From contig JAFEBL010000015.1 in NCBI GenBank assembly GCA_018242665.1, positions 1 to 64,000 of the forward strand: a DNA stretch of 64,000 bases, written 5' to 3'. Below the pieces are notes generated by a model, which saw only the letters and a program-made list of their open reading frames with translations, ran no database searches and was not told where the DNA came from. Positions within the stretch are counted from its first letter, which is position 1. Every line of letters begins with the position of its first letter. Positions 7,772 to 15,998 of the stretch are shown here, one piece after another. Source of the stretch: Nitrospira sp. GTDB lineage: Bacteria; Nitrospirota; Nitrospiria; Nitrospirales; Nitrospiraceae. The position numbers were made by a program, and so were the translations under genes.

Positions 7772-10700
7772 TTAGGGGCCACGCCTGCGGTCGGAGCCGG
7801 GCAATGCGAGGTCTCCTGCCTTCCGGCCGGTTCGTGCCGCCAACAAACAATACAGCGCTGGAATGACGAGCAAGGTCAGGGCGGTGGAGGTCAGCAGGCC
7901 GCCGATCACGACCGTGGCCAACGGCCGCTGGATTTCCGCCCCCATCCCGGTGGCCATGGCCATGGGCAGGAACCCGAGACTGGCGACCAGCGCCGTCATC
8001 AACACGGGCCGTAGACGATCCGTCGCGCCATGGATGACGGCGTGATCCGCGGGAGCACCCTGCGCTTCCAGGAAACGGATATGGCTGACCAGGACAACGG
8101 CGTTGAGGACCGCGATACCGAATAGGGCGATAAACCCGATAATGGCGGAGATGCTGAGCGGCAACCCTCGCAGCCATAGAGCCAGGATCCCGCCCGACAA
8201 GGCAAGCGGCACATTCAGGAAGATCAACAGGGCGGGCCGCAGCGCGCCGAAAATCACCGACAGCATTCCGAGAATCAACAGCACCGTGACCGGTACGACC
8301 ATGGTCAATCGTCGCGTGGCATCCTGGAGGTGTTCATATTGCCCGCCCCAGACCAGTTCATAGCCGGGAGGCAAGGTGACCGCCTGGCCTACCGTCCGCT
8401 GGGCTTCAGTCACAAACCCGCCGAGATCGCGCCCGCGGATGTTCGCCTCGACCACGATCCGTCGCTGCACGTGCTCGCGACTGACCTGTGCCGGCCCTGA
8501 GTCGACGAGGATGTTGGTCACACGCGAGAGCGGCACGAGTTCCCCGTGCATGGTTGGGATCAACAGGCTCCCCAGGGCAGCCGGGTCGCGCGAGACCCGT
8601 TCCGCCAGCCGCACGACCAATTCAAATCGCCGAGAACCCTGCACGACAGTGCCCACGATCGTCCCGACTCTGGCCGATTGAATAATCGTAAGGACCTCTT
8701 CAGCCGTGAGCCCATACCGTGCGATCTCCGCGCGATCGACGATGACGCGCAGCAAGGGCAACCCGGCGACCTGCTCGACCTTGACGTCGGCCGCACCCGG
8801 CACATTTTGCAGCGCTCGTGCCGCTCGTTCGGCCTGCTGTTTCAAGATGTCGAGATCGGGTCCGAAGATTTTGACGGCCAGATCCGACCGTACCCCGGCG
8901 ATCAATTCGTTGAATCGCATTTCGATGGGTTGCGTAAATCCGAGGCCGACCCCCGGGACCTGCTCGGTGATGTGTCGTTTCATCGTCTCGATCAATTCGT
9001 CGCGGCTCTGTGCCGTGACCCATTCCCGCTGGGGCTTCAAGATGACGAAGACATCCGACATCTCGACGCCCATGACGTCCGTGGCCACCTCCGGGCTGCC
9101 TGTGCGTGTGACGACCCGCGTGACTTCCGGAAAGCGCCTCAAGACCCGTTCAATCTCCAACGCGGTGGCGACGGATTCACTCAAGGAAATGCTCGGGAGA
9201 CGCCACACCTGCACTGCCAGGTCCCCTTCCTCTAGTCGCGGCACAAATTCGAGGCCTAGTCTGCTGCCCGCCAACAAGCTGACGGCGAAGAGCCCCACCG
9301 CGATCGACAGGGGCCAGACGGGACGGGCCACAGCCCGTTGAAGCCACGGCGCATAGATCCGTCTCAGGCCGCGAATCAGAATGGTCGCATCCTGGGCTGG
9401 TTGTGCCCGCACAAACCAAAAGGACAACAGGGGGGTGACCGTGACAGCGAGAAGGAGCGAGCCGGTCAAGGCCATGATGACCGTGATGGCCATCGGGCGG
9501 AACATCTTGCCTTCGATACCGGTCAGCGCCAGAATCGGGACGTACACCAAAATGATGATCGTCACGGCCAGTGTCATGGGGCGCAGCACTTCACGTCCTG
9601 CGGCCAGGACTTCGGTCAACCGTGCCTCGCGAGTCGGTGTTGGTTTGTCGGCCAATCGCCGGAGAATGTTGTCGATCATCACGACGGAGCCATCGACCAA
9701 AAGGCCGAAGTCGATCGCGCCCAGGCTCATGAGGTTGCCGGAAAGACCAGCCTGCATCATGCCGATGAAGGCAATCAACATGGCGAGGGGAATGGCCGAG
9801 GCCACGATGAGCCCGGCGCGGAGATCGCCCAGAAACAGAAAGAGGACGGCGATGACGAGCAGGCCGCCCTCCAGCAGGTTGTTGCGGACAGTCTGCATGA
9901 CCTTCGAGACGAAGATCGTACGATCGTAGTAGGGCTCGATGGTCACGCCGGCTGGCAGCGTGGCTTGAATGTCTTGGACCCGTGCCTTCACGCGAGTGAC
10001 CACGTCCTGGGCATTCTCCCCGGCGAGCATCTGCACCATGCCGATCACGGTTTCGCCTTCACCCATGGCCGTGGCGGCTCCGATCCTGAGCGCCGATCCC
10101 TCTTTCACTTCGGCCAGGTCAGCGATGTAAATGGGCACGCCGCCCGGCCCATGGGCCACCACGATCTGAGCCAGATCCGCGACGGTGGTGGCCAGCGCTT
10201 CGCCGCGAATCAACAATTGTTCACGCTGGTGTTCGATATATCCGCCGCCGGCGATGGCGTTGTTGCGTTGCAAGGCGTCGAACACCTGCTTCAGCGACAA
10301 TTTGAACGACAATAATTTCGATGGATCGACGATGACCTGGAACTGCTGCGGTTCGCCTCCCCAGATGTTGACCTCGACCACGCCGGGCACGGCGCGCAAT
10401 TTCATGCCGATGTCCCATTGGAGCCACGTTCTCAGGACCATCGGGCTGTAGCCTTCGCCTTTCAGCGTGAATTGGTACACCTCGCCCAATCCGGTCGTAA
10501 GCGGTCCCATGACCGGCCGGCCGTATTCGGCCGGGATGCGTTCCATGGCCTGGGTCAGACGTTCGGTGACGAACTGCCTGGCTCGGTAGATGTCGGTCCG
10601 ATCGTCGAAGATGGCCGTGACGGCGGAGAGGCCATACCGGGAAATGGATCGCAACTCGCGCAGGGCCGGTAGACCGTTCAAGGAAGCTTCGATCGGAAAC

Positions 10701-10894
10701 GTGACGAATTGCTCCACCTCGACGGGACCCAGTGCCGGAGCGCGCGTGAGAATTTGTACTTGCACCGGGGTCAGGTCGGGGACCGCATCGATCGTGAGAT
10801 GGGCGAACGACCAAAGGCCCGAGGCCATTACCACCGCGATGGCCACGAGTGTAAAGAAACGATAGCGGAGAGAAAACGTCAGCAAGTAACTCAT
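7772..10894 (-). CDS. czcA: CzcA-type heavy-metal efflux RND transporter
   Basis: 1040 residues, the full length of a heavy-metal efflux RND pump. Twelve-helix layout with two large periplasmic loops. The fourth-helix region GAIDFGLLVDGSVVMIDN (about 392-409) matches the HME1 (CzcA/CnrA, Co/Zn/Cd/Ni) pattern with Asp in DFG and VDG, not the Cu/Ag pattern with VDAAIVM. It exports divalent metal from periplasm or cytosol using proton motive force, together with the adaptor and outer-membrane channel encoded just upstream. Last gene of the minus-strand operon, starting 8 bases after the adaptor gene ends. The exact metal cannot be fixed from sequence. Confidence 0.93.
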   Translation of the reverse strand: MSYLLTFSLRYRFFTLVAIAVVMASGLWSFAHLTIDAVPDLTPVQVQILTRAPALGPVEVEQFVTFPIEASLNGLPALRELRSISRYGLSAVTAIFDDRTDIYRARQFVTERLTQAMERIPAEYGRPVMGPLTTGLGEVYQFTLKGEGYSPMVLRTWLQWDIGMKLRAVPGVVEVNIWGGEPQQFQVIVDPSKLLSFKLSLKQVFDALQRNNAIAGGGYIEHQREQLLIRGEALATTVADLAQIVVAHGPGGVPIYIADLAEVKEGSALRIGAATAMGEGETVIGMVQMLAGENAQDVVTRVKARVQDIQATLPAGVTIEPYYDRTIFVSKVMQTVRNNLLEGGLLVIAVLFLFLGDLRAGLIVASAIPLAMLIAFIGMMQAGLSGNLMSLGAIDFGLLVDGSVVMIDNILRRLADKPTPTREARLTEVLAAGREVLRPMTLAVTIIILVYVPILALTGIEGKMFRPMAITVIMALTGSLLLAVTVTPLLSFWFVRAQPAQDATILIRGLRRIYAPWLQRAVARPVWPLSIAVGLFAVSLLAGSRLGLEFVPRLEEGDLAVQVWRLPSISLSESVATALEIERVLRRFPEVTRVVTRTGSPEVATDVMGVEMSDVFVILKPQREWVTAQSRDELIETMKRHITEQVPGVGLGFTQPIEMRFNELIAGVRSDLAVKIFGPDLDILKQQAERAARALQNVPGAADVKVEQVAGLPLLRVIVDRAEIARYGLTAEEVLTIIQSARVGTIVGTVVQGSRRFELVVRLAERVSRDPAALGSLLIPTMHGELVPLSRVTNILVDSGPAQVSREHVQRRIVVEANIRGRDLGGFVTEAQRTVGQAVTLPPGYELVWGGQYEHLQDATRRLTMVVPVTVLLILGMLSVIFGALRPALLIFLNVPLALSGGILALWLRGLPLSISAIIGFIALFGIAVLNAVVLVSHIRFLEAQGAPADHAVIHGATDRLRPVLMTALVASLGFLPMAMATGMGAEIQRPLATVVIGGLLTSTALTLLVIPALYCLLAARTGRKAGDLALPGSDRRRGP

Positions 10895-10901
10895 ACGCCT
10901 G

Positions 10902-12065
10902 TCATTCGCCCGATCCGATGTGTTCCTTCAGCAGCACATTTTTCAGATCGAACACGCCCTCGGTCACGATACGGTCGCCTTCCTTCACGCCTCGCCGGAT
11001 TTCCAATAATCCGCCGCCTTCACGACCGGCCTCGATGGGCACGAAGACATAGCCGCCTTCAGTTTCGAGAAACAGCCCACGGGTTTTATCGATGGTGGTG
11101 ACGGCGGTGACGGGAACGGTCACGACCGGGGGGCCTGACCAGCCGAGTGTGACGTCGACATACTCGCGTGGCTTCAACTGCCCTGTGAGATTGGCCACTT
11201 CAAAACGGACGCGAATCGTGCGGGTGGTCTCATCCGCCACGGGCGACAAATAGGTGAGCGGCGCCACGATCGCGTCGCCGCCCTTCGGCGCAATCGTGCC
11301 GGAATCGCCTTCCTTGAATCGGCGAGCCTGCTCGATGGGCAGGTTGGCAAAGACCCAGACGCGACTGGTATCCACCACTTCAAACAACTCGTCACCGGGG
11401 GCGACTCCCTGTCCACGCACGGCGTTCTGGCTGTCCACAGTTCCTGAGATCGGAGCGGTGAGGGTATAGAGGTGCCGGTCTTCGTGTTGTCCCCGGTCGA
11501 GTTCCGCGGTGGAGACTCCCATGTTGGTCAGTTTTTCTCGGATGTGTTGGAACCGTGCCTGCGTTTCGAGATAGAGGCCCTTGTCTTCGATCAATTTCCG
11601 TTCCGTGACGATGTCGTCCGCGCGCAGTTTTTCCGTCCGGCGAAAGCTGTTCTCCGCCACATCGGCTTGCGCTTTCCCGACCAGATACTCCTCGATCAAT
11701 TGATCGAGCTGCAGGCTGCCGATCGCCACCAGCGCCTGTCCTTTCTTCACTCGATCTCCCAACTGGACATGGATGCGTTCAACCTGTCCTCCGATGCGGG
11801 ACGTGATTTTGGCTACGTGTTTGAGGTCAAGGGCGACCTCGCCGGGAGCCGTGATCAGTTCCGGCACGGCGTGGAGGGCAGCAGTTTGACTACGGAGACG
11901 CGCCTGGACTGCGGGCGGTGGATGAATTGTGCCGGGGCGACCGGTTGCCTCCGGTGCAGGGCCGGGCGATCCCGTCTGTGGCGGCTGCGTTCCCTGGTCG
12001 CCGCAACCCGAGAGGAGCCACAACAGTGCGGGCACCAGGCCCATCGTGGTCAGTCGTCTGGTCAT
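10902..12065 (-). CDS. czcB: CzcB-type periplasmic adaptor lipoprotein
   Basis: 387 residues from the chosen ATG at 12065. This start gives a short signal sequence ending in LLSGC (Cys21), a lipobox, and avoids overlap with the preceding tolC-like gene; a longer frame to 12242 would overlap it and adds non-signal residues. Order of domains: lipoyl/biotin-like hairpin with a coiled coil (about 90-190, EYLVGKAQADVAENSFRRTEKL), beta-barrel (about 200-290) and a membrane-proximal domain with GLFLETEGGYVFVPIEAG (about 310-330). Membrane-fusion protein linking the RND pump with the outer-membrane channel. A ribosome-site-like GGAGGAA is present upstream. Confidence 0.9.
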   Translation of the reverse strand: MTRRLTTMGLVPALLWLLSGCGDQGTQPPQTGSPGPAPEATGRPGTIHPPPAVQARLRSQTAALHAVPELITAPGEVALDLKHVAKITSRIGGQVERIHVQLGDRVKKGQALVAIGSLQLDQLIEEYLVGKAQADVAENSFRRTEKLRADDIVTERKLIEDKGLYLETQARFQHIREKLTNMGVSTAELDRGQHEDRHLYTLTAPISGTVDSQNAVRGQGVAPGDELFEVVDTSRVWVFANLPIEQARRFKEGDSGTIAPKGGDAIVAPLTYLSPVADETTRTIRVRFEVANLTGQLKPREYVDVTLGWSGPPVVTVPVTAVTTIDKTRGLFLETEGGYVFVPIEAGREGGGLLEIRRGVKEGDRIVTEGVFDLKNVLLKEHIGSGE

Positions 12066-12105
12066 CGCCGCATTCCCATGCTTCCTCCGGTCCGTTGTCC
12101 GACTG

Positions 12106-13362
12106 TCATGGCGAGGTTCCCAGCGCGCGCTCCAAGCGAGCCATGGCGATGGAGAGGTCGGCTCGTACCTGTGCATATTCGAGCTGAGTCTGCCGATACA
12201 CCCGTTGCGCATCGAGGACATCCAGAAGACTGGCTGCGCCATGCCGGAAACTCGTTCGTGCCAGTGCCAGTGTCTGCTCGGCCTGTTTCAGCAACCCGGT
12301 TTCAAATACAGACAGTTGCTCCTGTGCGGTACGCACCTCCTGGGCATGTTGCGTGATGGCCTGCTCCAATTCCTGTTGCGCGCGCACTCGCTCCGCGTCG
12401 GCCCGATGTTTGGCCCCCAGGGCGGATTGAATTTCGCCCTGGCGCCGATACCAGAGCGGCAGGGGGACGGCCAGGCCGGCGGTGAGAGATTCATCTCCCG
12501 CTTCCCGGTGATAACTTCCGATCACGCTCACATTGGGCACGCGGGCCTCGCGCTCAAAGCGCAGCGTATGGTCGGCCTGCTCGGCCAGTTTGCTCAGGCG
12601 TCGGACGGCCGGGTGTTGTTCTAGCGCCTGTCCCGCCAAGCTGTCGGTATTCCATTCCTGCTTCGGCTTGTGAAAGTCGCCGCGCACGGAAAAGTCCTTG
12701 CCCAGCGTGCCGGCGGTGAGAGTATTGAGCCGCGCCTTCGCCACCAGCAGGGCGCTGTTCGCCCGGGCCACTTCTTTTTTGGCTTTCTGCACCTCCACGC
12801 CGGCCTTCAGGCTGTCGAAGGACGTTGCTTCGCCTGCCGCCACACGTGCCTGAACCGTGCGAGAGACTTCCTCCACGTTCGTGACATTCTGGGCGGCCAG
12901 TTCGACATCGCGCTGACCAAATAGGAGCTGATAAAACGCGATCTGTACATCGGCAAGCAACGTGAGGCGGGTCTCCTCCAAGGCGGCGTTCGCTCCGGCC
13001 ACTCCGGCGTCGGCGGCCTCCTGTCTGGCTTGGCGCTTTCCTGTCCATTCCAACGGTTGTTCCACGGTGAACGTCCGCTCAGTCACATGGGTGCCGGTGC
13101 TTGGATCACGAATTGCGCCGCGCCCGGCAATACCGGTCAGGGATGGATTGGGATAGGCGCCGGCAGCGATCTGTTGACCTTGGCTTTCTTTGACCCATCC
13201 TTCGGCGCCGGCTAACGTGGGATTGTGCCGGATGGCCAAGGCGATGATGTCGGGTAGGGAATAGTCGAGTTGGACGCGTTCACCTCCCCAGACCGTCCGG
13301 TCCGGCAGACAGAATCCGGTGGCGGCCATCATAACGATGGAAAGAACCACGCGAGTGATCAT
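12106..13362 (-). CDS. czcC: TolC-family outer-membrane channel (CzcC/CusC type)
   Basis: 418 residues with an N-terminal signal sequence, then two outer-membrane efflux protein repeats of long helices: IIALAIRHNPTLAGAEGWVKESQG (about 40-62) and the later LEQHPAVRRLSKLAEQ (about 235-250). High Ala/Gln/Glu content and the AGAYPNPSL motif are typical of the family. Forms the trimeric exit duct for the CzcA pump. Strong ribosome site (GGGGAGGAGACGTCC then ATG). First gene of the efflux core, about 40 bases before the adaptor start. Confidence 0.9.
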   Translation of the reverse strand: MITRVVLSIVMMAATGFCLPDRTVWGGERVQLDYSLPDIIALAIRHNPTLAGAEGWVKESQGQQIAAGAYPNPSLTGIAGRGAIRDPSTGTHVTERTFTVEQPLEWTGKRQARQEAADAGVAGANAALEETRLTLLADVQIAFYQLLFGQRDVELAAQNVTNVEEVSRTVQARVAAGEATSFDSLKAGVEVQKAKKEVARANSALLVAKARLNTLTAGTLGKDFSVRGDFHKPKQEWNTDSLAGQALEQHPAVRRLSKLAEQADHTLRFEREARVPNVSVIGSYHREAGDESLTAGLAVPLPLWYRRQGEIQSALGAKHRADAERVRAQQELEQAITQHAQEVRTAQEQLSVFETGLLKQAEQTLALARTSFRHGAASLLDVLDAQRVYRQTQLEYAQVRADLSIAMARLERALGTSP

Positions 13363-13461
13363 GGACGTCTCCTCCCTATGCGGGATAACTCACTTGCCGG
13401 CCGGAACAACGCCTTTCCGGCGAGATCATGCAGGCACGATGTCGGGTCGAACGATTAGTAT

Positions 13462-13959
13462 TCAGCCCATGGGGGATGAGGGTGGCGCGCGTGTGGGAAG
13501 GTTCACGAGGAACAGTGTGGGAGCAGGAGGTGTCCAGTGGTCTTCATACGAGGGATGGTGGGGCGCAGGCTCGGCGGGCAGATGATGGCTGAGCATGAGC
13601 CATGGTGTTGAGGCCGGCTTGATTGGTTTGCGGTCGGTCGCGTCGTTGAGCAGGGAGAAGCTGAGCTCAGGATCGGTATGCCATGCCGGTGGCCCTTCAG
13701 CCGAAACCCCGGGGACTGTTGCTAGGCCGACCGGAGGCGGCGATGCCTGGTGAGGGTCGCCGAACTCGCCGTCCAAGTCACCGGAGAACAGTGTATGGAC
13801 AGACACAGCATGCACATGGCCTGCCTCTCCATGATTGGGATGGGTCTCGGGGTGAATGTGGAAAAAGGGAAGCGAGAGCAGCCACAGCACCGCCCATCCA
13901 CGCAGCAGGTGGTCGGTTCGTAGGATTCGACGGGTCAGGCGTCGCAGCAGAGATCCCAT
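13462..13959 (-). CDS. His-rich small membrane protein ahead of the efflux operon
   Basis: 165 residues. One N-terminal hydrophobic segment (about 19-34) follows a basic stretch, then a His-rich motif HIHPETHPNHGEAGHVHAVSVH (about 33-56, interrupted here for length) and a Pro-rich tail. Genes of this kind are often found just upstream of czcCBA-like operons and are thought to face the periplasm and bind metal. Same strand as the efflux genes with a 99-base gap. Family name not recognised; metal role inferred from His content and place. Confidence 0.62.
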   Translation of the reverse strand: MGSLLRRLTRRILRTDHLLRGWAVLWLLSLPFFHIHPETHPNHGEAGHVHAVSVHTLFSGDLDGEFGDPHQASPPPVGLATVPGVSAEGPPAWHTDPELSFSLLNDATDRKPIKPASTPWLMLSHHLPAEPAPHHPSYEDHWTPPAPTLFLVNLPTRAPPSSPMG

Positions 13960-14115
13960 TCTGGATCGACGCTATCATAGGCTGATCATCACATCAAGCA
14001 CGGGCAGGGAAGTGCCCATCGGCATGATCCGTCTGCCGAACCGCGGATCGAGTTGTCCGCTGAACGGCGGGTGGGTGGCAAGCAGGGTTGAACTTCACTT
14101 CCTGGTTGTGCGCAT

Positions 14116-14141
14116 ATGCACGGCTGTGCATCGATGCACGG
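14116..14141. promoter_or_regulatory. Palindrome and repeated half-site upstream of dabB
   Basis: The 336-base gap 13960-14295 carries no gene longer than 21 codons. In it GTGCATCGATGCAC (14126-14139) is a perfect 14-bp palindrome, and the octamer ATGCACGG occurs at 14116 and again at 14134, exactly 18 bases apart. It lies about 155 bases before the dabB start and may be the operator of a dimeric regulator. What binds it is unknown. Confidence 0.5.
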
Positions 14142-14295
14142 AGTTCCTGGCCGGTACATTTCCATTGTCTGGAAGGAGCTCATCGCGATGTCTACATTCC
14201 TCGCATTTCATGCGGTTTCGTTTCCGGCTGCCGGTTGGCCCTGTTCTTGCTGATGACTCCGCGCAACACCTGCGTGGCTGGGAGATGTCTGAATC

Positions 14296-15963
14296 ATGGA
14301 CGGTCTGTTTCCCCTCATCACGATCTTTGCGCCCCTCCTGGGCACATTGTTGATTGCCCTGTTCCACCGCGAGTTGGGTGAACGCAGCGCGCGCATCGGT
14401 ATCGCGGCGCTCTGGTGCTCGGCATTGACCTCGCTGGTGACTCTCGCGCTGGTGCTGTATGGAGATCCGATCCGCCTGACGATTCTGGGCGCGTCTTCGG
14501 GAGCCTTCGCCTACACCATTCTTATCGATCGCCTGGCCGGGGTGATGATGGTGCTCATCAGCCTCGTGAGCCTGATCATCCACGTGTACTCCGAACGGTA
14601 CATGGTGGGCGACGCGGGCTACATCCGGTTTTTTGCTTTTCTCGGCGCCCTCACCTCCGTGCTGCTGAGTCTGGTCAGCAGCGGGAATCTGCTCTGGATG
14701 TTTGTCTGTTGGCATTTGGTGACCTGGCTGTTGGCGTCGTTGTTAGTCTGCAATCCGGAAAGTCGTGCGGCCAGGGAGGCCGGGCGCATGACCTTTTGGG
14801 TCCAGGGGCTCGGCGATGCCGCCTTCCTGCTGGCTCTGTTGGCGCTCTACGGTGCCACCGGGACCCTGGATCTCACGGAGCTCTTTGCCCGTTTGCAGGC
14901 GAGTCCGGTTACCCTGGCCCTCTGGCCCGGTGTGCAGACCGATTGGGATGTCGCGCTGATTGCGACCCTCCTGCTGCTGTTGTCGGTCATGACGAAGTCG
15001 GCGCAGTTCCCATTTCATTTGTGGCTGATCGGCACGATCGAGGCGCCCACGCCGGTGTCGGCGTTGATGCACGCGGGCATCGTGAACGCCGGCGGGTTTC
15101 TGGTCAACCGCCTGGCCCCATTGTTCGGGTTGGCGCCGACGACCCTCCATTTGATGTTCGTGATCGGCTGCGTGACGGCCTTGATCGGCGCCACCGCGAT
15201 GTTGACGCAAACCAGCGTGAAGCGCCGGCTCGTCTACTCGACGATGGGACAGATGGGCTACATGGTCATGGAATGCGGATTAGGCGCCTTTGCCCTGGCG
15301 GTGTTCCATCTCTGTGCCCACGGTCTGTTCAAAGCGACGTTGTTTCTCAATTCCGGGTCGGTCATCCACAAGGCGAGGACAGAGTTCAAATTGCCGCCTG
15401 CGGCCCAAGCGGATGACGCCCATAGTTTTTCCCCCATGACCTGGACAACCGGTTTGGTGGCGACCTTGGTGCTGCCGTTGGTGATCCTGCTGGTCGTCCA
15501 TGGGGTCGTCAGTATTCCGCTGCAGGATGCGCAGGGAGCCGTGATCTTCCTGTTCTTCGGGTGGGTGACGACATCGCAGGCGATGTTTACGCTCTACCGA
15601 TTGCACACCGGAGCCTCGTGGACCGTCTCATTGACCATGCTGGGGGCATTGGCCGTTATCGGCCTCACGTACCTCTGGGCTGGAGAGGCGTTTACGCATT
15701 TTCTGTATCCCGCCCACGATGCCGCCGCGAGTTTTGTCCGGGCCGCTGAATGGAACCGTTCATTGTTCGACGCCGTGGTGGGCCTGGTCGTCGTCTTGAT
15801 TCTCGCCGCCTGGGGCATGATCCTCGGGAAGGCCAAGGGCGTGAAAATGTTGATGCCGACCTGGATGGACCAATTGCGGGCCCGAGCGTATGTGATGTTT
15901 CTGAACGGCCTCTATGTCGAAGATCTGGTTCGCACGATCGGTCGAGCCGCGTTCCGCCGGTAG
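14296..15963 (+). CDS. dabB: DabB-like proton-conducting membrane subunit
   Basis: 555 residues, all helical and hydrophobic, of the NuoL/MrpA antiporter-like family. The core KSAQFPFHLWLIGTIEAPTPVSALMHAGIVNAGGF (about 234-268, split in reading) with the conserved Lys and His residues is present, as is a Glu near the N-terminal end. Next to dabA and with no other Nuo genes around it, it is best read as DabB, which couples cation flow to inorganic-carbon capture by DabA (equivalent to MpsA in staphylococci). Stops 35 bases before dabA. Upstream gap contains a palindrome (14126-14139). A GGGAG ribosome site precedes the ATG. Confidence 0.9.
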   Translation: MDGLFPLITIFAPLLGTLLIALFHRELGERSARIGIAALWCSALTSLVTLALVLYGDPIRLTILGASSGAFAYTILIDRLAGVMMVLISLVSLIIHVYSERYMVGDAGYIRFFAFLGALTSVLLSLVSSGNLLWMFVCWHLVTWLLASLLVCNPESRAAREAGRMTFWVQGLGDAAFLLALLALYGATGTLDLTELFARLQASPVTLALWPGVQTDWDVALIATLLLLLSVMTKSAQFPFHLWLIGTIEAPTPVSALMHAGIVNAGGFLVNRLAPLFGLAPTTLHLMFVIGCVTALIGATAMLTQTSVKRRLVYSTMGQMGYMVMECGLGAFALAVFHLCAHGLFKATLFLNSGSVIHKARTEFKLPPAAQADDAHSFSPMTWTTGLVATLVLPLVILLVVHGVVSIPLQDAQGAVIFLFFGWVTTSQAMFTLYRLHTGASWTVSLTMLGALAVIGLTYLWAGEAFTHFLYPAHDAAASFVRAAEWNRSLFDAVVGLVVVLILAAWGMILGKAKGVKMLMPTWMDQLRARAYVMFLNGLYVEDLVRTIGRAAFRR

Positions 15964-15998
15964 GTCGCCGGCAGACCCGATCGAAATGGAGTTCATGC

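Noticed and set aside
12066-12242. Upstream extension of the adaptor gene
   Set aside because: Overlaps the tolC-like gene and destroys the signal sequence; ATG 12065 gives a lipobox.
15750-15998. Upstream extension of dabA
   Set aside because: Runs inside dabB in another frame; the ATG at 15999 has a ribosome site and fits the family start.
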